From NCBI GenBank assembly GCA_947460445.1, contig CANHHS010000016.1:1-18840 (forward strand): a DNA stretch of 18,840 nt. The letters are read 5' to 3'. Position 1 is the stretch's first letter, and the number at the start of each line of letters is the position of its first letter. Below are positions 14,301-18,840 of the stretch, piece after piece. The translations under genes were made by a program, and so were the position numbers. The DNA comes from Opitutia bacterium. GTDB lineage: Bacteria; Verrucomicrobiota; Verrucomicrobiia; Opitutales; UBA953. The notes below the pieces were generated by a model that had not been told where the DNA came from, ran no database searches, and worked only from the letters and a program-made list of their open reading frames with translations.

Positions 14301-14995
14301 TGTCCAGTGAGTGTGCGCCCTGAGGCATCCGTAATGGTGCCTGAAATCATTAAGGGGACGCGGCATTGGCGCGCTTCAAATGCTTCGTCGATCGCAACGA
14401 GCGCGGCTTTGAGTACTAAGCCGTCAAAAACGGTTTCACAGAGAAGGATATCAACCCCTGCATCCAAGAGGGCATCAACTTGTTCGCGATAGGCATCACG
14501 GACTTCATCGAAAGTAATATCACGCTTCCCGGGATCACTCACATCCCGACCCATCGATAATGTTTTATTGGTTGGGCCTATGGCGCCTGCGACGAAACAC
14601 GTTCTGCCTGGCTGAGCAGCTTCAACGGCTTTACAGGCTCGACGGGCAACCGCTACCGCAGCTTCGTTTATTTCGCGAACAAGGTGGGCGAGGCCATATT
14701 CAGCTTGAGCAATCGATGTGCCGTTAAAGGTGTTGGTTTCAACGATATCTGCTCCCGCTTCAAGGTATGCTTGGTGAATCGATTCAACGATTTCGGGGCG
14801 TGTCAGTACCAGCAAGTCGTTGTTACCTTTTAAGTCGCGAGTGTGCTTTTGAAGAATGTCCCCGCGGTAGTCGGCCTCACCGAGCTTCCGCTGTTGCAGC
14901 ATCGTGCCCATGGCGCCGTCTAAATAGACAATACGCTCCGCAAGGAGGGCCTGTAGGCGCTCCCCGGCTGGGTTTAATGGCAATTGTGCCAACAT
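11306..14995 (-). CDS. metH: cobalamin-dependent methionine synthase
   Basis: Transfers a methyl group from methyltetrahydrofolate to homocysteine through cob(I)alamin. 1229 residues, the length of full four-module MetH. Homocysteine module about 1-340, with zinc ligands C253 (GLNCALG) and C318/C319 (GGCCGTTPDHI). Pterin module about 360-620, with NIGERTNVAGSK (367-378). B12 module about 655-900: four-helix cap, then GDVHDIGKN (764-772), in which H767 is the lower cobalt ligand. C-terminal AdoMet reactivation module about 915-1229, with the RPAAGYPACPEH motif. All key residues are present, so reductive reactivation by SAM is expected. The gene follows rsmG after 49 nt and has its own promoter-like sequence. 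The gap is too short for a cobalamin riboswitch. Confidence 0.97.
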   Translation of the reverse strand: MLAQLPLNPAGERLQALLAERIVYLDGAMGTMLQQRKLGEADYRGDILQKHTRDLKGNNDLLVLTRPEIVESIHQAYLEAGADIVETNTFNGTSIAQAEYGLAHLVREINEAAVAVARRACKAVEAAQPGRTCFVAGAIGPTNKTLSMGRDVSDPGKRDITFDEVRDAYREQVDALLDAGVDILLCETVFDGLVLKAALVAIDEAFEARQCRVPLMISGTITDASGRTLTGQTVEAFWNTVRHANPLSVGLNCALGGAQMRPHIEELARKSDVAVSCYPNAGLPNPLSPTGFPEGPEDTAAILETFARDGLVNILGGCCGTTPDHIRAIRRRTANCRPHALSHPPAALRLAGLEALNLTGGAASFVNIGERTNVAGSKIFRELIESENYGKALTVAKQQVENGAAIIDINFDAGLLDGIAAMHKFLNLIAVEPDIARVPVMIDSSKWEILEAGLRCVQGKPIVNSLSLKEGEAELIRRARVCRKYGAAIVVMAFDEKGQAATFDEKVRISQRAYQVLTEQAGFPAEDIIFDANILTVGTGIKEHENYAVDFIEAVREIKRRCPGVRTSGGLSNVSFAFQGNNRVREAMHTVFLYHAIAAGLDMAIVNAGMLEVYEEIDPELRTLVEDVILNRRPDATDRLVEAAARFAKNRVEAGPSDADAWRSLSVAERLKHALVKGESKYIKEDTLEALEELKRPIEVIEGPLMAGMRVVGDLFGSGKMFLPQVVKSARVMKAAVGTLEPALLAEKTAGAKRGTFLIATVKGDVHDIGKNIVGVVLSCNNYNVIDLGVMVSTEKIVEEAKRTSADFIGLSGLITPSLEEMMGVADALGRAGIQKPLLIGGATTSREHTAIKIAGRYAGPVIHVADASLVTAVCSDLGSPERRDAYVAQLTATQTKVREDYEKRTPAASVPLTVARTKPLIPKGKQPGAPLKPGVTAFDSIDVRAVAEIIDWTPFFITWGLRGAFPQILTSKQYGEQARKLFDDARLELENLIVNKRVHLRGVAGIWPARRITDDVAVFKDAGQSSPLGSFHFLRDQAVRPNTDRSRSLADLISDQPGDHIGAFAVTAGHEIDAYAKSFKEKDPYREILIQAIADRLAEGCAEWLHREVRTRLWGYAPDEKLTVSELIDESYAGRRPAAGYPACPEHTEKALIWQLLDAAKNTGCTLTESYAMNPAASVSGLYFGHPGSIYFDVDTLQRDQIADYATRKGWTVAEAERWLSSVLGYKT

Positions 14996-15004
14996 GCTCC
15001 CTTA

Positions 15005-15032
15005 ACCCTGCCGTCTCTCCCGCCACGGTCAA
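15005..15032 (-). promoter_or_regulatory. putative promoter of metH
   Basis: On the minus strand TTGACC (15027-15032), a 16-nt spacer and CAGGGT (15005-15010) precede the metH ATG by 9 nt. The arrangement resembles the sigma factor promoter (TTGCAC-16-TAGGGT). A GGGAG lies only a few bases before the ATG and could be a poor Shine-Dalgarno. Confidence 0.35.
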
Positions 15033-15044
15033 GGTTGGGTCGTG

Positions 15045-15752
15045 TCATCCACGATTCTGTTCGAGCGTCGGGGGCTTTTTAGCCCGAACCAGGTCTTGGG
15101 CGCGGTACAGCACAATGCGCTTTTCAAAGAACTTCTCATCCCCGCTCAGCAGCGGTTGAAGCTCTAAGCTGTGGCTAGGCTTAATCCCGATACCTGCAAA
15201 CTCTACCGCGGGATCGCCGCCCTGCCAGTAAAGGATGCCATTAGGTAGCGAATTTTTTTCACCGCGGCGCACAAGCTGTTTGGTGTTGGCAATAAACTCA
15301 GGCAGGCTGCTCACAGCTCGACCGGTCACAAAGTCATGTTCGTGGCGCAGTGTTTCTGCCCGTGCATTGCGAATATCCACATTTCTCAGTCCAAGTCGCA
15401 CGATGATATCGTGTACGCAGGCAATTTTTTTACCAACAGAGTCCACGAGCGTAAACTCAGCCTGAGGGTAGAGTACGGCAAGGATGAGTCCGGGGAACCC
15501 GCCACCGGTTCCAATATCTATAACGCGTGCACCTTTCATGAGCTTCAGCATGCGCACAGCGGCAATACAAGGCGCGTAGTGGTGCCACTCGAGTGCATCG
15601 ATGTCTTTGCGGGAAACTAAATTTACTTTCGCGTTCCATTCCCGGTGCAGTGCGGCCATCGCCCGAAGTTGCTCCCAGGCAGCTGCAGGTACTTCAGGAA
15701 AAAGAGGAAGGATGCGGTCCACAGGGATTTCTGTCCCGAAAGCCTGCAGCAC
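15045..15752 (-). CDS. rsmG: 16S rRNA (guanine-527 N7) methyltransferase RsmG (GidB)
   Basis: SAM-dependent methylation of G527 in the 530 loop of 16S rRNA. 235 residues. Seen: LHREWNAKVNLVSRKDIDALEWHH (two parts, 35-49 and 50-58), which is the RsmG N-terminal motif, and the SAM-binding loop VIDIGTGGGFPGL (77-89). The acidic LVDSVGKKIACV strand and the GRAVSSLPEF segment follow. The initiation codon is GTG (15750-15752); an upstream ATG in the same frame is cut off by a stop, so GTG is the earliest possible start. It shares a 57-nt divergent intergenic region with the Dabb gene and is followed by metH on the same strand. It is not next to parA/parB or mnmG here. Confidence 0.93.
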   Translation of the reverse strand: MLQAFGTEIPVDRILPLFPEVPAAAWEQLRAMAALHREWNAKVNLVSRKDIDALEWHHYAPCIAAVRMLKLMKGARVIDIGTGGGFPGLILAVLYPQAEFTLVDSVGKKIACVHDIIVRLGLRNVDIRNARAETLRHEHDFVTGRAVSSLPEFIANTKQLVRRGEKNSLPNGILYWQGGDPAVEFAGIGIKPSHSLELQPLLSGDEKFFEKRIVLYRAQDLVRAKKPPTLEQNRG

Positions 15753-15774
15753 TAAAGCCTAAAGCATCTCAGGC

Positions 15775-15804
15775 TTGCGCCGAGTGGAGGCCAACACCTA
15801 CGGT
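15775..15804 (+). promoter_or_regulatory. putative leaderless promoter of the Dabb gene
   Basis: TTGCGC (15775-15780), an 18-nt spacer and TACGGT (15799-15804) end 5 nt before the ATG at 15810, so transcription would begin at the start codon. The region also has to carry the divergent rsmG promoter. Confidence 0.48.
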
Positions 15805-15809
15805 TATGC

Positions 15810-16106
15810 ATGCTCTCCCACGTTGTTTTGTTCTGGCTTAAGCCTGATTTGACTGCCGCCCAGCGTGCCGACTTTAGGGCGCAGGTGAATACTTTGGCGA
15901 CCATCCCAGGCGTGACTCAATGCCATATCGGCACCCCTGCCTCCACGGATCGTCCCGTCATTGACCGCACGTATTCAGTGGGGCTTAACCTTATTTTTCC
16001 GAGCATGGCGGCGCACGACGTGTATCAAGTTCACCCCGTCCACCTTGCCTTCGTTGAAAAATGTAAGTCGATGTGGACGAAGGTCGTTATTTACGACTTC
16101 GAATAA
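15810..16106 (+). CDS. Dabb (stress-responsive A/B barrel) domain protein
   Basis: 98 residues, a single Dabb ferredoxin-like domain. Seen: the starting strand MLSHVVLFWLKPDLTAAQRA, a GVTQCHIGTPAS turn, the YSVGLNLIFPSMAAHDVYQ helix-strand unit and the family closing HPVHLAFVEKCKSMWTKVVIYDFE, here split as HPVHLAFVEKCKS and VVIYDFE. Members form dimeric barrels; known relatives range from plant stress proteins to polyketide cyclases, so the substrate is unknown. Single-gene unit between a leaderless-type promoter and a bidirectional terminator. An alternative ATG 4 nt upstream is out of frame. Confidence 0.88.
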   Translation: MLSHVVLFWLKPDLTAAQRADFRAQVNTLATIPGVTQCHIGTPASTDRPVIDRTYSVGLNLIFPSMAAHDVYQVHPVHLAFVEKCKSMWTKVVIYDFE

Positions 16107-16128
16107 GCTATCGAGAATGGTTTCCACC

Positions 16129-16164
16129 AAATAAAAACCCCGTCGCGTGACGGGGTTTTTATTT
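16129..16164. terminator. perfect bidirectional terminator between Dabb gene and rpmA
   Basis: AAATAAAAACCCCGTC (16129-16144), loop GCGT and GACGGGGTTTTTATTT (16149-16164) form a perfect 16-bp stem. A T-run follows the GC-rich part on both strands. It serves both the plus-strand Dabb gene and the minus-strand rplU-rpmA operon. Confidence 0.95.
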
Positions 16165-16179
16165 AAGGGCTAAGGCCGA

Positions 16180-16428
16180 TTAGGCTTTAGGGACAATCTG
16201 CACGCTGCGGTGCTCGCGATCCCACTTCACAATACCTTCGGAAAGAGCGAAGAGGGTGTGGTCGCGGCCCATACCAACATTACGGCCTGCACGCATGCGT
16301 GTACCGCGTTGACGGAGAAGGATTGAGCCAGCGGTGGCGAATTGGCCGCCGTAGAGCTTAACGCCGAGTCGCTTGGAGTTGGAGTCGCGGCCGTTGGAGG
16401 ACGTTCCGCCGCCTTTCTTTGTTGCCAT
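16180..16428 (-). CDS. rpmA: 50S ribosomal protein L27
   Basis: 82 residues. The conserved N-terminal region reaching toward the peptidyl-transferase centre is present (ATKKGGGTSSNGRDSNSKRLG). It is followed by KLYGGQFATAGSILLRQRGT and GRNVGMGRDHTLFAL. The N-terminus begins directly with MATKKGGG, so the cleavable leader found in Firmicutes L27 is absent. Second gene of the rplU-rpmA operon, 35 nt after rplU, ending before the bidirectional terminator. No Shine-Dalgarno; the bases before the ATG (ACTGCC) are the same six as before rplU. Confidence 0.97.
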   Translation of the reverse strand: MATKKGGGTSSNGRDSNSKRLGVKLYGGQFATAGSILLRQRGTRMRAGRNVGMGRDHTLFALSEGIVKWDREHRSVQIVPKA

Positions 16429-16463
16429 GGCAGTTCAGGGAGGGGTTAAGGGTGAAAAAATAA

Positions 16464-16778
16464 TTAGCCTTGGATGGATTCAATCTTAACGACTGAAAGC
16501 TCCTGGCGATGTCCGCGACGGCGATAATAGCCTTTACGACGGCGGTGTTTGAAAATGCGAATTTTGTCGCCGCGCTTGTTTTCCAAAAGCTTCGCGGTGA
16601 CTTTAGCGCCCGCAACGAGAGGAGTGCCAATTTTGGCCGCTGCGCCCTCGCCGAGGAAAACCACTTTATCAAAAGTGATTGTATCCCCCTCCTTGGATTC
16701 AGGGAGTTGGTTGATGGTTAAGATGTCGCCTTGTTTAACAGTGAACTGGCGACCGGAGGTGAGAATCGTGGCCTTCAT
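16464..16778 (-). CDS. rplU: 50S ribosomal protein L21
   Basis: 104 residues from the ATG at 16776-16778. Seen: MKATILTSGRQFTVKQGD, DTITFDKVVFLGEG, GTPLVAGAKVTAKLLENKRG, and the family signature IFKHRRRKGYYRRRGHRQ near the C-terminus. The frame stays open for a further 39 codons upstream to 16895, but those codons do not resemble L21 and lie in a folded leader, so I chose the ATG that aligns with the L21 N-terminus. First gene of the operon with rpmA. Expression may be controlled through the leader at 16798-16891. Confidence 0.96.
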   Translation of the reverse strand: MKATILTSGRQFTVKQGDILTINQLPESKEGDTITFDKVVFLGEGAAAKIGTPLVAGAKVTAKLLENKRGDKIRIFKHRRRKGYYRRRGHRQELSVVKIESIQG

Positions 16779-16797
16779 GGCAGTCGGAAGGTCGAGC

Positions 16798-16891
16798 AAA
16801 GGGTTCACGGGGTACTTGGCAAGGGATTTTCTCATGGTTTTGGCCTTTTCCCCCGGGCCAAGACCCCGCACCCTAAGGGAGTGAACCCTTT
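16798..16891 (-). promoter_or_regulatory. folded 5' leader of the rplU-rpmA operon
   Basis: On the minus strand a long nested hairpin precedes rplU. AAAGGGTTCAC (16881-16891) pairs perfectly with GTGAACCCTTT (16798-16808). Inside it GGGGT pairs with ACCCC and TTGGC with GCCAA, then GGGGGA with TCCCTT (two G-U pairs). A small CCC-TTA-GGG hairpin bulges from the 5' side. The terminal loop is about 22 nt and A-rich. It ends 19 nt before the rplU ATG. Ribosomal-protein operons are often autoregulated by such leaders (known); that this is one is inference. I do not match it to a named family. Confidence 0.55.
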
Positions 16892-17438
16892 TCACCCCCC
16901 ATTCCCTCCCTCTGATGACCTAGGGGCCCGCTTGGACCGTAACCTGAGCAAAGGCCCTAATATCGCTCTATCTGCCTTCGTTCACCCCCGGGCGGTTGTT
17001 GAGGGGGCGGTTACCCTGGGCGCTAAATCAAGTATTTGGCCCTGTGCTGTCCTTCGGGGCGACATTGAGTCCATTACGGTTGGCGAGGGCACGAATATCC
17101 AAGACGGAGCTGTCGTCCATGTGGCTGATGGTCTGCCCGTAAAGATTGGTGCACAGGTCACCGTGGGACATTTGGCGATGATCCATGCCTGTGAAATCGG
17201 TGATGGATGTTTAATCGGGATGCACGCCACCTTGCTCGATGGGTGTGTGATTGGTGCACGAACAATTATTGGTGCAGGAGCTTTGGTTACGAAGGGCACT
17301 AAAATCCCACCAGGTTCATTGGTCTTGGGTGCACCTGCAAAAGTTGTGAGAAGTTTAACTACAGAAGAGCAAGCGGAACTTCCAAGTTGGGCGGAGAGAT
17401 ATGTGATTGTGGCGAGTCATCACTCGCGCTGGCACTGA
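16881..17438 (+). CDS. gamma-carbonic-anhydrase-like hexapeptide protein
   Basis: Left-handed beta-helix protein of the gamma-CA/YrdA/PaaY group; members bind a metal ion and may hydrate CO2 or be inactive. Seen, numbering from the GTG at 16881: AFVHPRAVVEGAVTLGA, SIWPCAVLRGDI, GTNIQDGAVVHVADG (69-83), VTVGHLAMIHACEIGDGCLIG, and LVLGAPAKVVRSLT at the end of the helix. The three expected metal-ligand histidines are present (H80, H97, H102), the last two five residues apart as in Cam. The start is uncertain: GTG 16881 gives 185 residues and TTG 16932 gives 168. The frame is open further upstream, but that part overlaps rplU and does not look like the family. The stop overlaps the next ATG by one base (TGATG). 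Confidence 0.85.
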   Translation: MNPFHPPFPPSDDLGARLDRNLSKGPNIALSAFVHPRAVVEGAVTLGAKSSIWPCAVLRGDIESITVGEGTNIQDGAVVHVADGLPVKIGAQVTVGHLAMIHACEIGDGCLIGMHATLLDGCVIGARTIIGAGALVTKGTKIPPGSLVLGAPAKVVRSLTTEEQAELPSWAERYVIVASHHSRWH

Positions 17439-18310
17439 TGTCGACGATTGCTGAAAATACTTTAGATCAAGCCACGTGGCTTTCGCGTCGCGCCAAACAC
17501 CATGCCCGAGTTGATGGTCTTACAGAAGCGCGACGTCTGCGGGCGGCCGCAGGAAAGGCACACCCAGTTGAAGATTTTCTTTTTACCTATTATCCATTTC
17601 GTGTTGGCGCTTTGCGGCGCTGGTCACCCGGCTGGGGGGTTCAGCTTGAAGCTGAATCGATACCCGCAGGGGAGGGATGGTGGCAGCTCGGTGTCACTGG
17701 ATTGTGCGTAGACGAAAAAGAAAGAGATGCGACGGCGCTCAAGCTTGCTCAGTTTGTACGCAATCTCTGCGTCGCGGTGGCTGGTCGCCCTGCGTACCAT
17801 GGATGCTTTGGTCTACACGAATGGGCGATGGTTTATCGCTCTACAGGGGCACGTCGCCATGCGAGTTGGCCGCTCCGACTTTCGCCCGCAACAACCGATG
17901 CTGTCGTTGAGTCTATGCCTGTGCGCTGTACTCACTTCGACGCCTTTCGCTTCTTCACGGACGAAGCGCGTCCACTTAACCGACTTCAGCCAGACTTGGA
18001 TAGTCGTATCTTGAATGAGCAGCCGGGTTGCATCCATGTGACGATGGATCTTTATAAGTGGGCGATGAAGCTCCGACAGTTGATACCCTCTGAGTTGGCT
18101 GCGGATGCTTTTGATTTAGCGATGGATGCCCGTAGTATCGACATGCGTGCAAGCCCGTACGACTTTTCTGCCTTAGATTTTAAACCAATCTGTATTGAGA
18201 CTGCGGAAGGTCGCGCAGAATACGAAGTGGAACAACGACGACTCGCTGCTTTAGCAGCGCCGATACGCGCTCAACTTATTTCAGTCTGCGACCGAATCCT
18301 TGCGGGTTGA
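17438..18310 (+). CDS. conserved protein often labelled 3-methyladenine DNA glycosylase
   Basis: 290 residues from the ATG at 17438, which shares its A with the TGA of the preceding gene. The frame is open 17 codons further up, but that part lies inside the carbonic-anhydrase gene. Seen: HPVEDFLFTYYPFRVGALRRW (as HPVEDFLFTYY, 42-52, plus RVGALRRW), GCFGLHEWAMVYR (123-135), CTHFDAFRFFT, the EQPGCIHVTMDLYKWA segment and DMRASPYDFSAL. These blocks match a family I recall from actinobacterial genomes under the name 3-methyladenine DNA glycosylase. I see no helix-hairpin-helix GPD motif and no Tag or AAG signature, so that label is doubtful. Conserved His, Asp, Glu and Tyr residues suggest a cytoplasmic enzyme. 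Its stop is 2 nt from the convergent DUF1080 gene. Confidence 0.72.
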   Translation: MSTIAENTLDQATWLSRRAKHHARVDGLTEARRLRAAAGKAHPVEDFLFTYYPFRVGALRRWSPGWGVQLEAESIPAGEGWWQLGVTGLCVDEKERDATALKLAQFVRNLCVAVAGRPAYHGCFGLHEWAMVYRSTGARRHASWPLRLSPATTDAVVESMPVRCTHFDAFRFFTDEARPLNRLQPDLDSRILNEQPGCIHVTMDLYKWAMKLRQLIPSELAADAFDLAMDARSIDMRASPYDFSALDFKPICIETAEGRAEYEVEQRRLAALAAPIRAQLISVCDRILAG

Positions 18311-18312
18311 AT

Positions 18313-18840
18313 TTAGGGCAGGCGAATCACCCAGATGTCTTTGTACTCGACTCGGCATCCAGGGTCGTGGGCTTGAAGCGCAAAGGTTCCCGAACCCATA
18401 CGACGACCATCCATGCCCGCAGGGGGCTTCCAGCCGGCAGGTTCGGTAAAGTCGGTCGTCAGTTTTCCATCAATCCAGATTTGGACATGTTTTCCTTGGA
18501 CGCGAATGCGGTACTCGAACCAGGTCTCGTCAGGAGCTGCGGGATTATCCATGACGTCTTTGATCGCATAGAGTCCGCCTGTTTTGCGTACATCTGCATG
18601 CGTTGCATTCACCTGTGCCTCGTAGCCAGCCGATGGCCAGCCATTGGGTTGGTAGCGTGTGTGGAAATAAATACCCGAATTAGCTTTAGCGTGGGTGCGA
18701 ACTTTCGCATTCAGCTCAAAGTTTTTAAATTCAGCCCGGCCGTCTGGGCCGACATAGTAGAGATGGCCGCGCCCGCCACGGATCTGGATTTCACCATCGG
18801 CAACCGTGAACGCACCCGCGCCGTCTTCGGAAGTCTTCCA
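18313..18840 (-). CDS. DUF1080 (3-keto-disaccharide hydrolase-type) protein, partial
   Basis: The last 175 residues of a larger protein whose start lies beyond the window. Seen in order: FTVADGEIQIRGGRGHLYYV, FKNFELNAKVRTHAKANSGI, YFHTRYQPNGWPSAGYEAQV, the TGGLYAIKDV turn, DETWFEYRIRVQGKHVQIWI with DGKLTTDF, and SGTFALQAHDPGCRVEYKDI near the C-terminus. This is the concanavalin-like beta-sandwich of DUF1080, abundant in Verrucomicrobia, Planctomycetes and Bacteroidetes. Some characterised members act on 3-keto-glycosides; others are uncharacterised. The missing N-terminus probably holds a signal peptide. Together with the GH29 fucosidase it points to a polysaccharide-degrading life style (inference). 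Confidence 0.88.
   Translation of the reverse strand, partial: WKTSEDGAGAFTVADGEIQIRGGRGHLYYVGPDGRAEFKNFELNAKVRTHAKANSGIYFHTRYQPNGWPSAGYEAQVNATHADVRKTGGLYAIKDVMDNPAAPDETWFEYRIRVQGKHVQIWIDGKLTTDFTEPAGWKPPAGMDGRRMGSGTFALQAHDPGCRVEYKDIWVIRLP

Noticed and set aside
14996..15044. Cobalamin or SAM riboswitch before metH
   Set aside because: Only 49 nt separate rsmG and metH, and no riboswitch core is visible; a promoter-like sequence explains the gap.
16731..16880. Extended N-terminus of the carbonic-anhydrase-like protein
   Set aside because: It would overlap rplU on the opposite strand and does not resemble the family; the start was placed at GTG 16881 with TTG 16932 as the alternative.
16464..16895. 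N-terminally extended L21 of 143 residues
   Set aside because: The first 39 codons do not resemble L21 and coincide with a folded leader; the internal ATG at 16778 aligns with the family start.

Overview
The window looks like a piece of a Verrucomicrobia chromosome, most likely from the Opitutae side of the phylum; this is inference, because no rRNA gene is present. The clues are a secreted GH29 alpha-L-fucosidase and a DUF1080 protein next to housekeeping genes, a sigma factor / one-pass membrane protein / secreted PDZ protein operon, a DUF420 protein, an FtsB/DivIC-like protein, start codons with almost no Shine-Dalgarno sequences, and moderate G+C. Genes are tightly packed and there is no gene-free stretch above 300 bases. 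I see no IS element, CRISPR array, tRNA or rRNA gene.

Layout. (1) 1-3588, minus strand: a lipid-modification cluster reading fatty-acid desaturase, FAD oxidoreductase (COG2907 type), the tRNA methyltransferase gene trmO, and DUF1365 (cut by the window edge). (2) 3689-5807, plus strand, divergent from it: ECF-like sigma factor, one-pass membrane protein (likely anti-sigma) and secreted PDZ protein, closed by a strong terminator. (3) 5880-6030: a structured intergenic stretch of three adjacent hairpins plus a terminator-like stem, downstream of the fucosidase. (4) 6030-7895 minus: GH29 alpha-L-fucosidase. (5) 7987-10986 plus: DUF420 membrane protein, FtsB/DivIC-like protein, argininosuccinate lyase (argH) and a LysE-family exporter. 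(6) 10989-15752 minus: rsmG, metH and a small unknown gene overlapping the metH stop. (7) 15810-16106 plus: a Dabb-domain protein, separated by a perfect bidirectional terminator from rplU-rpmA on minus (16180-16778), which has a long folded leader. (8) 16881-18310 plus: gamma-carbonic-anhydrase-like protein and an overlapping conserved protein often labelled 3-methyladenine DNA glycosylase. (9) 18313-18840 minus: a partial DUF1080 protein.

How the genes work together. The desaturase, FAD oxidoreductase and DUF1365 genes probably act on unsaturated acyl chains of membrane lipids. In proteobacteria, COG2907 and DUF1365 genes commonly sit with a cyclopropane-fatty-acid synthase and an ECF sigma factor controlling envelope or photo-oxidative stress. 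Here the divergent sigma/membrane protein/PDZ operon is the obvious candidate regulator. Seven genes have a TTG-type -35-like hexamer beginning 35-37 nt before the start codon, which predicts leaderless or nearly leaderless mRNAs. The best new leads are the sigma-PDZ/lipid locus, the leaderless promoter pattern, the folded rplU leader, the three-hairpin region after the fucosidase, and the unknown enzyme next to the gamma carbonic anhydrase.
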